A stretch of 6,679 bases of DNA from Bacteroidales bacterium (lineage in GTDB: Bacteria > Bacteroidota > Bacteroidia > Bacteroidales > GCA-2748055), in assembly GCA_029934875.1 (NCBI GenBank), contig JAOZLK010000252.1, positions 1 through 6,679 of the forward strand, in the 5' to 3' direction. The notes under the pieces were generated by a model, which had not been told where the DNA came from, did not search any database, and worked only from the letters and a program-made list of their open reading frames with translations. This document shows positions 1 through 6,214 of the stretch, in pieces; positions within the stretch are counted from its first letter, which is position 1; the number at the start of each line of letters is the position of its first letter. The position numbers and the translations under genes are program-made.

Positions 1-1589
1 TTAGCTTCCTTCCTCCATTTCACTTCCTCTGGCATACCCCAATACGCAGCATAAGCCCGTGGAAATTTATTAATAACACCAATGGAAGTAGCCATTGCAG
101 CACCATAATAGTTCCTGTCATTCCAGCCACATTCTGCAAAATCATTCCCGGTTGGCTGAAGATATTCTCCCCATTTAAAATAATCGTAACATCCGGCTGC
201 TGCCTGTTGTACTGTGTTGGACCAAACGAAGTTGGATGTATATTCATACTGATTGGCATCCTGATGCAATTTTTCTGTATCCCACAAATCGATGGTAGGA
301 CTCTCGGCCCATGAGGAATGTCCATGCGTAGGAAATTCAGTGCCAAAAAGTTCCTCCCCAAAGGCTTTTGCCTCCTTGAATAAATCAACCACATGATTAT
401 TGATCATCTTATAGTATCGGTCCCTCAACAAGAATGTCTTTTGAATATCCTCATAATCTTCACCCATAACATACTGAGAATTCCGTGATGCCAATGCCCC
501 GTTTTCAAACGTAGGTGCACCGTAGGCAAAGTATAGCATGTTTTTCTCGGATAAATCCTGCTCATAGATTTTTTCAAATTTGTTAGCCAGGCTTTGAGTA
601 TGGAAACGAACCGCAAACTGTCCGTTGTCATGATGATTAAAATAGAACCAATCCTGCTGAAGATGCAACTCATCTGAATAAAGAGCAACAAGATTCACAT
701 CATTATCTTTGTATTTTTGAAGAAGATTTTTCAGAAAAGGCAATGCTTTATCACAAAAGTAGTCCATTTCAGGGGTTTCATACTCTAAAATAACCAATAC
801 GCGATCATAGGATTTGAAATCTCCCTCATCGTCGTTAAACACTCTTATTAAATTTGTCTCATAGAAAAGTTCATCAGCATTAGGTACCGTTTCAATTTCC
901 CACTCCTCACCTTCAGGTTTAAGATTTATGCCAGGAAACTGTTCATAATCAGAGCTAATTTCAACTATCTCGTCCGGTAAAACTACTTTAAAAGGACCAT
1001 GACCAATTTTTTGTTCTTTAAAAGCATAGGCCTTAACATTCAATAACTTTAATTCAATTTTCCCTTTATTGTTGGTCCAATAGCGCTGCTGCCATAATTT
1101 TATGCTGAATTTCCCTGTTTCCGGATCACGAAAACCAACTTTATAATGAAGCCACCTGCCACTTTCTTTTGTTTGATTTTTGAATGCCGGACCTAATTCC
1201 AATGGGCTAAGAAGGCTTAAGCCAATTCCCATGCCGTAATTCTTTGCAAAATCGCTGATATGCTTGATGTATCCAATATACTCATCCATATCAGGTGTTA
1301 GTAGCCTCTCCGTACCCGCTTGTTCTCTATATTGACGAAAAAATTCATCGAAGGCAATGGTTAGTGTTTTATCACCATTTTTCTGTCCAAGTTCGCAAAT
1401 CTGTCGCAAACTCATTTTCCTTGGTGTTCTACTTGTTGATATGTCAATGATCGCATCCGGATCCTGAATTGCCCGAAGTTGGTCATCACTTGTTAATATT
1501 ATGCCAACTGAAAATGTAGAAATAGAATAAGACAGCAGCAAAAATAAAAATATCATTATTCTTGGATACTTTGTTGTTGGGCTTTTCAT
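1..1589 (-). CDS. Large exported protein of unknown family, possible TIM-barrel glycoside hydrolase (3' end outside window)
   Basis: I checked the frame line by line: it is open from the ATG at 1589-1587 through 529 codons to the left edge without a stop, so the C-terminus lies outside. The N-terminus looks like a signal peptide: basic residues in MKSPTTKYPR, a hydrophobic core IMIFLFLLLSYSISTF, then a soluble chain. Residues 75-135 (TLTIAFDEFF, then YGMGIGLSLLSPLELG) read like the first beta-alpha units of a (beta/alpha)8 barrel. Residues 299-327 contain NLVALYSDELHLQQDW and HHDNGQF; D306-E307 at a strand end are plausible catalytic acids. Residues 420-520 are rich in aromatic and acidic positions (HSSWAESPTIDLW, NFVWSNTV, YDYFKWGEY, NDFAECGWNDRNYYG), as in a carbohydrate-binding cleft. 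I recognise the style of a secreted glycosidase but not a named family. It starts 15 bases after the URO-D remnant and has no visible promoter of its own, so it was probably an operon member. The glycosidase role is inference. Confidence 0.85.
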   Translation of the reverse strand, partial: MKSPTTKYPRIMIFLFLLLSYSISTFSVGIILTSDDQLRAIQDPDAIIDISTSRTPRKMSLRQICELGQKNGDKTLTIAFDEFFRQYREQAGTERLLTPDMDEYIGYIKHISDFAKNYGMGIGLSLLSPLELGPAFKNQTKESGRWLHYKVGFRDPETGKFSIKLWQQRYWTNNKGKIELKLLNVKAYAFKEQKIGHGPFKVVLPDEIVEISSDYEQFPGINLKPEGEEWEIETVPNADELFYETNLIRVFNDDEGDFKSYDRVLVILEYETPEMDYFCDKALPFLKNLLQKYKDNDVNLVALYSDELHLQQDWFYFNHHDNGQFAVRFHTQSLANKFEKIYEQDLSEKNMLYFAYGAPTFENGALASRNSQYVMGEDYEDIQKTFLLRDRYYKMINNHVVDLFKEAKAFGEELFGTEFPTHGHSSWAESPTIDLWDTEKLHQDANQYEYTSNFVWSNTVQQAAAGCYDYFKWGEYLQPTGNDFAECGWNDRNYYGAAMATSIGVINKFPRAYAAYWGMPEEVKWRKEA

Positions 1590-1604
1590 GAGTATATATT
1601 TAAT

Positions 1605-1748
1605 CTATAATTCTTTCACTGCTTGAAAAAATGCTAAGATATTCTCTACAGGTGTATTATCTTGAATATTATGTGCAGGCGCAATTATATATCCGCCATT
1701 TTCACCTAATATATCAGCCCTTCTCTTTACTTCATCTTTTATGTAATT
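1605..1748 (-). pseudogene. C-terminal remnant of a uroporphyrinogen-decarboxylase-family protein
   Basis: Reading the minus strand from 1748 gives 47 codons and a TAG at 1607-1605. The peptide contains DEVKRRADILGENGGYI, APAHNIQ, and NTPVENILAFFQAVKEL. This is the characteristic end of URO-D/methyltransferase-like proteins, where EVKRRIDxLxxGGGYILAPAHNIQ-x-DTPxENIxAM precedes the C-terminus. The family normally runs to about 330-380 residues, so nearly 90 percent is missing. Immediately upstream in this frame is a TAG (1751-1749), there is no start codon, and homology stops at that point. The preceding phosphoesterase gene ends at 1764, only 15 bases away. The stop-side spacing to the next gene (15 bases) looks like an intact operon junction, so the break is at the 5' side of the remnant. 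It is almost certainly not translated as a functional product. The parent enzyme's substrate cannot be told from this tail. Confidence 0.82.
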
Positions 1749-1763
1749 CTAAACCTACAGAAA

Positions 1764-4430
1764 CTACTGCTTTATGATTTTTATAACCAAGGTTTCATTC
1801 TCATCATTTACTTTCAGAAAATATAGCCCCGCAGACAAGTATTCCATATCAATATCGGTCGATTTCTTAGATATCTCAATATTGGAAATAACAACTCCGG
1901 CAGTATTTATAAGCTCAACAGAGGAGATTCTTGAGAAGTAATCTGTCTCCATTGTAAATTGTTCCTCAACCGGATTTGGATAGACCCTGAGTCCAAAGGA
2001 TAAAGACGATGATAACAATGATGTTGGAATGAAAGTTTCCGATGAGAAAGAACAAGAGCTGTTTGTAACGCTTACAAAATACTCTGCAGATAAATCATCA
2101 GGATTAATTATTGAATCCGTAGCACCTTCAATTGCAACATTATTCTTATACCATTGGAGACCATCTTGCTTGTCGGTTGTTAATTTGTTTTCTGCATAAT
2201 CATAAGCAATCTCCGGGGTATATATCATATAAATCGATAATGGATCCAATAGCGTGAACTCTCTATCACCCCAATTTGAGCGTTTTTGCATAGAGAAATC
2301 ATTTATACCTGAATCCAATAACCTGGAATAAATTTCAATTTTCAAATCGGCTCCGGTTCCAATCTTAGGTGATAAAATCCCACCATCGCCAAAAATCTGA
2401 TATAAAATACCAATTTCAGAATTATTAATAGTTACTTGAGCATTCCCGTTATTACAATCCTGTACAATTGAAGCAGTTGTTGTCATTTCTTGAAATATTG
2501 TAGCGTCTTCAAGTGTTGTAGACGCATCCCATTGGTAAGTGAACTCATCTCTCCAAAGGTGATGCTCATGATCCCTCACTTTTACAATTATTTTATCTTT
2601 TTCAATGAACAGATAGCTGCTTCCACAATTATTCGCTGAGGCTCCTACACTCATGTGTAACACATTCCCTTCTTCAAAGTAGCCATCCTTTCCATATTGG
2701 TCGACCGTGCCATAATTATAATGCATATGTCCATTCGCATATATTTTTATATTTTCATGCTGACTGAATAGCGCACGCATTTCAGCCGATTCGCCCAGAT
2801 ACATAGATCCCGGAGCTGCTAAATGATCTCTCTCCTCACTATGCCACGTGGTTTCGAATATTGGGGGATGGGAAAAAATGATTGTAGTAGTTGTCAAATC
2901 TGCATTAAGTTCCTCTTTCAACCATGAAAGCTGTTCACTACCCAAATGGCAAATATGGTAATGAACACCTGTAAAATAGGTTGTACTCAGAAAAATAAAC
3001 CTAATTCCCCTTCTGTAAATTGAATAATACAATGGAAGGGCTGTAGCTGTCATATAGGCGGAAAGTCCCGCATTCAAATCTGCATTCCCTGCCAAGCTAT
3101 AAACCGGCCTTACAGCTCTATCCAATACTGCTTCTTTATAATCTACATAAAAGTCGGGATTATTTTGAGACAAATCACCCAGCACAGCCATAAAATCATG
3201 GTCAACATCTATTATATCTGTCATCGCAATATCAACATATTGAGGTGTTTCCGGAACCATTATTAATTGAGGATCTGCCATCAGACATATCACTAACTTA
3301 TCAAAAGGGTAGTTTTCAGAAGCTAATGTGCAGAGATTGTTCGACACGGTAAGGTAATACTTAGCAGATAAGTCATCAGGAATAATTATTGAATCAGAAG
3401 AGCCACCAATTGCCACATCATCTTTGTACCACTGGAGACCCTTCTGCATGTCAGTACTCAATTCATTCTTGTAGGGATCATAATTGATCACCGGAGTAAA
3501 TATCGTATAATCGATAGGCTGATACTGTATTGAAAGGGGCTCAAACAGTTTAATCTGTCCATCGCAATAATTAGAACTTGCTTCAATTAAGAATTCATTG
3601 ATTCCCGGATCCAGCTGTGCTGAATTTATTTCAATAAGAAGAGTTTCTCCTGTTCCATCCATTGCTGATAAAACAGAGCCATCTTTTGAAACCTGGTACT
3701 GAATTCCAATTTGAGAATTATCAATACTAATATGTGCATTGCCCGATCCACAATCTTGCTCAGCCATTGTATTAATTGTTGTATCAACGAGGTCTTCACT
3801 ACAATCAAGGTAATCAGGATCAATAAGTGATGAAGCAGATGAATTGATTGCTATAAAATCAACTTTGAAATCACCATTCGTAACACCATCAGTTGGATCG
3901 ATTCTTATTCTTTCAAGAGTTCCTGTCCATGTTGAGAGAGCAGACATATCAACAATATATTCAGTGAAGTCAGAGTTCGGTATAGTAGCAAAAGCCATGA
4001 GCTTATCTGCCGCATAATTCGTATTTGTAGTTGTTATAAAGTAGACTGAACCCTTTAAAGATGCAGAATTATTCTTCATTTTAATATGGATATATTTAGC
4101 ATTTGAAATATCCAGACCCAAGCCGAACGACGAGTGCATATATGGATCATTGCCAGACAATGATCCTCCAATGGAACCTCCTTCATATGGTTCCCATCTG
4201 AATCCTTCTATATGATGGGTTGGAGTCCATCCCTCAACATCACTTGTAAAATGCCAATTAAGCTCAGACGAAGCTGTTTCTAATGAACTATTTAAGTTTG
4301 AACTTGACGTCGGGTTTGGATGCGATTCTTGTGCCCAAACACTTGATAATGCACTAATTAAAAAAAGACTGATCAATAGTAAATGTTTCATTATATTATG
4401 AGTAAAAGAATGAAATAAAAATATTCTCAT
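1764..4430 (-). CDS. Secreted multidomain calcineurin-like metallophosphoesterase with T9SS sorting domain
   Basis: Numbering from the ATG at 4430 (888 aa), the order is: signal peptide; a beta-sandwich carbohydrate-binding-like domain (about 58-197, opening WHFTSDVEGW); repeat module A (217-374); phosphoesterase domain (about 379-632); repeat module B (643-800); and a C-terminal sorting domain (about 808-888, with YPNP at 817-820, GLYFLKV and a final KIIKQ) that marks T9SS export and surface attachment. Metal-site motifs are ADPQ (D386, Q388), GDLSQN (D419), GNAD (N449), FSHPP (H521) and GHMH (H568, H570). DxQ in place of DxH is known in CPPED1-like enzymes; A450 in place of the usual histidine of GNHD is odd. 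The start at 4430 overlaps the hydrolase stop (ATGA), which suggests coupling, but the ATG at 4391 gives a more typical signal peptide (MKHLLLISLFLISALSSVWA, cut before QES) and an 875-aa product; I favour 4391 as the physiological start. Substrate is unknown; a phosphomonoester or phosphodiester such as a nucleotide is inferred from its partner. Confidence 0.93.
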   Translation of the reverse strand: MRIFLFHSFTHNIMKHLLLISLFLISALSSVWAQESHPNPTSSSNLNSSLETASSELNWHFTSDVEGWTPTHHIEGFRWEPYEGGSIGGSLSGNDPYMHSSFGLGLDISNAKYIHIKMKNNSASLKGSVYFITTTNTNYAADKLMAFATIPNSDFTEYIVDMSALSTWTGTLERIRIDPTDGVTNGDFKVDFIAINSSASSLIDPDYLDCSEDLVDTTINTMAEQDCGSGNAHISIDNSQIGIQYQVSKDGSVLSAMDGTGETLLIEINSAQLDPGINEFLIEASSNYCDGQIKLFEPLSIQYQPIDYTIFTPVINYDPYKNELSTDMQKGLQWYKDDVAIGGSSDSIIIPDDLSAKYYLTVSNNLCTLASENYPFDKLVICLMADPQLIMVPETPQYVDIAMTDIIDVDHDFMAVLGDLSQNNPDFYVDYKEAVLDRAVRPVYSLAGNADLNAGLSAYMTATALPLYYSIYRRGIRFIFLSTTYFTGVHYHICHLGSEQLSWLKEELNADLTTTTIIFSHPPIFETTWHSEERDHLAAPGSMYLGESAEMRALFSQHENIKIYANGHMHYNYGTVDQYGKDGYFEEGNVLHMSVGASANNCGSSYLFIEKDKIIVKVRDHEHHLWRDEFTYQWDASTTLEDATIFQEMTTTASIVQDCNNGNAQVTINNSEIGILYQIFGDGGILSPKIGTGADLKIEIYSRLLDSGINDFSMQKRSNWGDREFTLLDPLSIYMIYTPEIAYDYAENKLTTDKQDGLQWYKNNVAIEGATDSIINPDDLSAEYFVSVTNSSCSFSSETFIPTSLLSSSLSFGLRVYPNPVEEQFTMETDYFSRISSVELINTAGVVISNIEISKKSTDIDMEYLSAGLYFLKVNDENETLVIKIIKQ
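2031..2492 (-). repeat. Internal repeat module B of the phosphoesterase (downstream copy)
   Basis: Residues about 647-800 of the 888-aa protein. It contains QDCNNGNAQVTINNSEIGILYQ, then GLQWYKNNVAIEGATDSII and PDDLSAEYFVSV. It matches module A segment by segment and in the same order. The second half is an Ig-like unit of the type common in Bacteroidota surface proteins (WYKNNVAIEGATDS). DNA similarity is also obvious, for example around 2088-2120 against 3362-3396. One cysteine of module A (C289 in SNYCD) is tryptophan here (SNWGD), so the copies have diverged. Confidence 0.85.
3297..3785 (-). repeat. Internal repeat module A of the phosphoesterase (upstream copy)
   Basis: Residues about 216-378 of the 888-aa protein, located just before the catalytic domain. 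Key segments are EQDCGSGNAHISIDNS, IGIQYQ, GLQWYKDDVAIGGSSDSII and PDDLSAKYYLTVSN. The module has two parts: a cysteine-containing unit with the GNA-x-I-x-I-x-NS-x-IGI-x-YQ pattern and an Ig-like unit. It is the same module as the one found after the catalytic domain, so the phosphoesterase is bracketed by two copies. Function is unknown; spacer or ligand-binding roles are plausible. Confidence 0.85.
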
Positions 4431-5470
4431 CTATTCTTAGGAAGAAGGGAAATTAGTTCAACAAAACGTTCTTTTACTCTTGCTGCTTCCTGTTCTGTTG
4501 CAGTAAGAAAAGTTCGATTACCAGCTTCATCTACTTCAAAGATGAATTCATCCGGAGTGACAGACACCTTACCGGGAGGAGAAAAACCAAAATATAATGC
4601 ATCCTTTTCTACGACTGTCAGCACAGCGGTCAGATCCCAAGTTGGCCTATCATAAGGCATTGGTAAATAAGCTTTATATGCCTCAACCATGGGATGATGT
4701 TCTACATAGTTAAAATCATTTTCAATACTGGTGGCCGGATAGAGTATCGAAAGTCCAACATGAAATCCACTAGCCAGAATCGGAGTAGGCCAGTTGTCAA
4801 AGACATTTCTTGCCGATGCCACATCCATATAGATATTGAATTCCTTCATGCCCACAGATTTTTTATAATTTCCTCCCATCATCGACAGATATTTAACTTT
4901 TTGTGTGATTAGGTCTTTCCCGCTCAGTGATGAATATTCGTCGGGCTCAGAACTTAACAAACGACTAATATTGGTAGAGAACCCAACAGTTATTACTACG
5001 ACTGAAGTATCCGTAGCTTCAGACAATAATTTTCTCATAACATCCACTGAGTATGGTGTATTGTCATAGTTATCAAATGTTCTTTCAAACATTGGTTTCC
5101 CATCTACTTCCAGCTCACAAACGTATTTTGAGTATTTTGTATGTTCAGTATTGACAGAATCTTCCCTGCTAACTCCATTATACAACACTCCAACCGGAAT
5201 ATCAGGGTAGCCATACCAGGTATTAAGAATATCCAGGTATTCGGCACAGTAGGGATGATCATCCTTACTTGAAACTATACCAAGCAGATTGATCTTACCC
5301 TGATCCATGTATTTATATAGCATATCCAAGGCGAGTACATCATCAATGTCATTACCAATATCCGTATCAAAAATAATGGAGATTGGCTCCTCCTTTTCAT
5401 TAGTTGAATTTGAAGTATTACAGCCGAAAATGAAGATGCTGATTATGCTTATAAGGATTATATATCTCAT
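4427..5470 (-). CDS. Lipoprotein nucleoside hydrolase (inosine/uridine-preferring family)
   Basis: The 347-residue protein hydrolyses the N-glycosidic bond of a ribonucleoside or similar N-riboside, giving base and ribose. The family calcium/ribose site is complete: DTDIGNDIDD at 35-44, the central MGGN at 198-201, EFNIYMD at 210-216 (the usual EFNI-x-x-D), and RPTWDLTAVL at 275-284 with the distal metal aspartate D279. The N-terminus MRYIILISIISIFIFGC with cysteine 17 in an IFGC lipobox indicates lipid anchoring in the envelope rather than the cytosol. The ATG at 5470 is preceded by an A-rich stretch without Shine-Dalgarno, as is usual in Bacteroidota. Its TGA (4429-4427) overlaps the next ATG (4430-4428), so the two genes are probably coupled. 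No own promoter was seen upstream; the preceding 110 bases are a ribokinase remnant. Which base or nucleoside is preferred cannot be read from the sequence; family assignment is firm. Confidence 0.95.
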   Translation of the reverse strand: MRYIILISIISIFIFGCNTSNSTNEKEEPISIIFDTDIGNDIDDVLALDMLYKYMDQGKINLLGIVSSKDDHPYCAEYLDILNTWYGYPDIPVGVLYNGVSREDSVNTEHTKYSKYVCELEVDGKPMFERTFDNYDNTPYSVDVMRKLLSEATDTSVVVITVGFSTNISRLLSSEPDEYSSLSGKDLITQKVKYLSMMGGNYKKSVGMKEFNIYMDVASARNVFDNWPTPILASGFHVGLSILYPATSIENDFNYVEHHPMVEAYKAYLPMPYDRPTWDLTAVLTVVEKDALYFGFSPPGKVSVTPDEFIFEVDEAGNRTFLTATEQEAARVKERFVELISLLPKNR

Positions 5471-5480
5471 CTGTAAGTTT

Positions 5481-5582
5481 TTAGTAATTAATAAGAAAAG
5501 ACTCTATATCCGCTCTTAGAGGTATTGAGTCCTGGGCAATTAGATCGACATTTGAGCTTCCTACAACTAAAATATTCTTCAC
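5481..5582 (-). pseudogene. N-terminal remnant of a ribokinase (PfkB family)
   Basis: From the GTG at 5582-5580 the minus strand encodes MKNILVVGSSNVDLIAQDSIP and then PLRADIESFLINY before TAA at 5483-5481, 33 residues in all. The opening matches ribokinases closely: a first beta strand ILVVGS, then SN-x-D, which contacts the sugar, and a segment equivalent to ...DxIPxPGE. After about residue 21 the similarity ends, whereas a full enzyme has about 300 residues including the GAGD active-site motif, absent here. The GTG overlaps the TGA of a short upstream frame (GTGA), a pattern typical of coupled operon genes, so this was once a real gene start. It lies 10 bases before the nucleoside hydrolase start. 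It cannot make a functional kinase. Identification of such a short piece rests on the first 17-21 residues only. Confidence 0.75.
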
Positions 5583-5623
5583 GATTCTTTCATTTGTTTT
5601 TAATAATCAGATTGCTTATTCTC

Positions 5624-5649
5624 ATATGCCGCGTTACTGTCCGGCATAT
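5624..5649. repeat. 8-bp inverted repeat over the symporter stop codon
   Basis: ATATGCCG (5624-5631) and CGGCATAT (5642-5649) are perfect inverted arms around a 10-base loop that contains the TAA stop. On the minus-strand transcript no U-run follows, so it is not a normal intrinsic terminator. It sits at the premature end of the symporter frame and may be a rearrangement scar or an mRNA stem. Confidence 0.6.
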
Positions 5650-6080
5650 ATGATTGATAATATTCCAAGTACAAACAGGGCAAACATGACTGCAAGCATC
5701 CCGTTAGTAGGATTAATATTGTAATAAATAGAGGGAACAATGGCTCCAAAGGCTGCCGTAAATCCCAATACAACAGAATTTCCCAATGACATACCCAGGT
5801 ACCTTACCCCTAAGCCGTATGAAAGACCACCAATACCCCATGCCAGCCCCATCAGAAATGTGAAGAATAATATCTTACTCGATGCTGCCCCAATAATTTC
5901 TGCAAATCCAGGTACCGTAAGCCATGCAGCTAAAGGAGGTAGAATTAGCCAGGAGAAAAGTCCCCCAACAATCAAGTAACTTTCCCAAGACCACTTTTTG
6001 ACCTTATTAAAAGGCATATAAAAACTTCCGGAAGCAATCCCCCCAATCGAATGGAATAAAACTCCTAATAATGCTTGCAT
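5634..6080 (-). CDS. rhaT: RhaT-like sugar/proton symporter, N-terminal half only (probable pseudogene or half-transporter)
   Basis: The 148-residue product is hydrophobic with about five membrane segments (near 1-22, 33-54, 68-88, 97-119 and 125-145). FYMPFNKVKKWSWE (20-33) and WGIGGLSYGLGVRYLGMSLG (81-100) match E. coli RhaT motifs FYAPFKKVKKWSWE and [20 protein letters not shown]. RhaT has about 344 residues and ten membrane segments made of two related halves; this frame ends at AGQ, the exact point where RhaT continues with a loop into its second half. After the TAA (5636-5634), no second-half sequence is found. A one-base shift at the stop would add only NAAYENKQSDY before another stop at 5602-5600. 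As the first gene behind the divergent promoter it would be the import step of the locus. It may be dead, or act as a dimer as small drug/metabolite-superfamily proteins do; I favour truncation because its neighbour is also truncated. The substrate could be rhamnose, ribose or another sugar. Confidence 0.8.
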   Translation of the reverse strand: MQALLGVLFHSIGGIASGSFYMPFNKVKKWSWESYLIVGGLFSWLILPPLAAWLTVPGFAEIIGAASSKILFFTFLMGLAWGIGGLSYGLGVRYLGMSLGNSVVLGFTAAFGAIVPSIYYNINPTNGMLAVMFALFVLGILSIIYAGQ

Positions 6081-6214
6081 TTTATGTAGCTTTGTTAGTT
6101 ATTAGCTAATTATTTGCTATATAGCACTTTAACGGTACGAGGTCAAAAATAGACCTTCAACAGAAAGCAGTCAATACACTTTCTGTCAATTTACGTGCAC
6201 TTTTTGACACTGAT
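6081..6214. promoter_or_regulatory. Divergent regulatory region between symporter and AraC-family gene
   Basis: These 134 bases serve both directions. They hold perfect palindromes ATTAGCTAAT (6101-6110) and GCTATATAGC (6116-6125), an inverted repeat AGGTC-N7-GACCT (6140-6156), and an inverted repeat TGTCAA-N14-TTGACA (6184-6209). Any of these may be operator sites; AraC-family sensors often bind near their own divergent promoter. On the + strand TAGCTTTG (6087-6094) fits the Bacteroidota -7 consensus for the regulator, but I see no matching -33 element, so that promoter is only a weak candidate. Which palindrome is an operator cannot be decided by eye. Confidence 0.55.
6144..6175 (-). promoter_or_regulatory. 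Candidate Bacteroidota-type promoter of the minus-strand operon
   Basis: On the minus strand TATTTTTG (6151-6144) matches the -7 consensus TAnnTTTG exactly. ATTG (6175-6172) lies 20 bases upstream and approximates the -33 TTTG element. Transcription would begin a few bases after 6144 and leave a leader of roughly 55-60 bases before the symporter ATG at 6080. The AGGTC-N7-GACCT repeat overlaps the -7 box, which suits control by a bound regulator. Confidence 0.5.

Noticed and set aside
1..3. TTA at the left edge as a TAA stop of the minus-strand gene
   Set aside because: The gene's codons end on positions divisible by three (the last complete codon is 5-3, GCT), so this TAA is out of frame and the gene continues outside.
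20..691. Two minus-strand open frames (20-394 and 425-691) beginning with ATG
   Set aside because: They lie in another frame of the long open reading frame 1589 to 1, which is continuous, starts with a signal peptide and has protein-like composition; the short frames have no recognisable features.
3626..3823. 65-codon minus-strand frame inside the phosphoesterase gene
   Set aside because: Different frame of a strongly supported multidomain coding region; no independent motif.
5591..5593. ATG as start of a small peptide or of the ribokinase remnant
   Set aside because: It gives only four codons before TGA and is out of frame with the ribokinase-like peptide; the GTG at 5582 is the in-frame start.
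5624..5649. Intrinsic terminator after the symporter
   Set aside because: The stem is only 8 bp and no U-run follows on the minus-strand transcript; downstream genes have no visible promoter and probably depend on read-through.
4694..5979. Plus-strand open frames at 4694-4912, 5307-5519 and 5740-5979
   Set aside because: They are antisense to the nucleoside hydrolase and symporter genes, whose family motifs are clear on the minus strand; the translations have no recognisable features.
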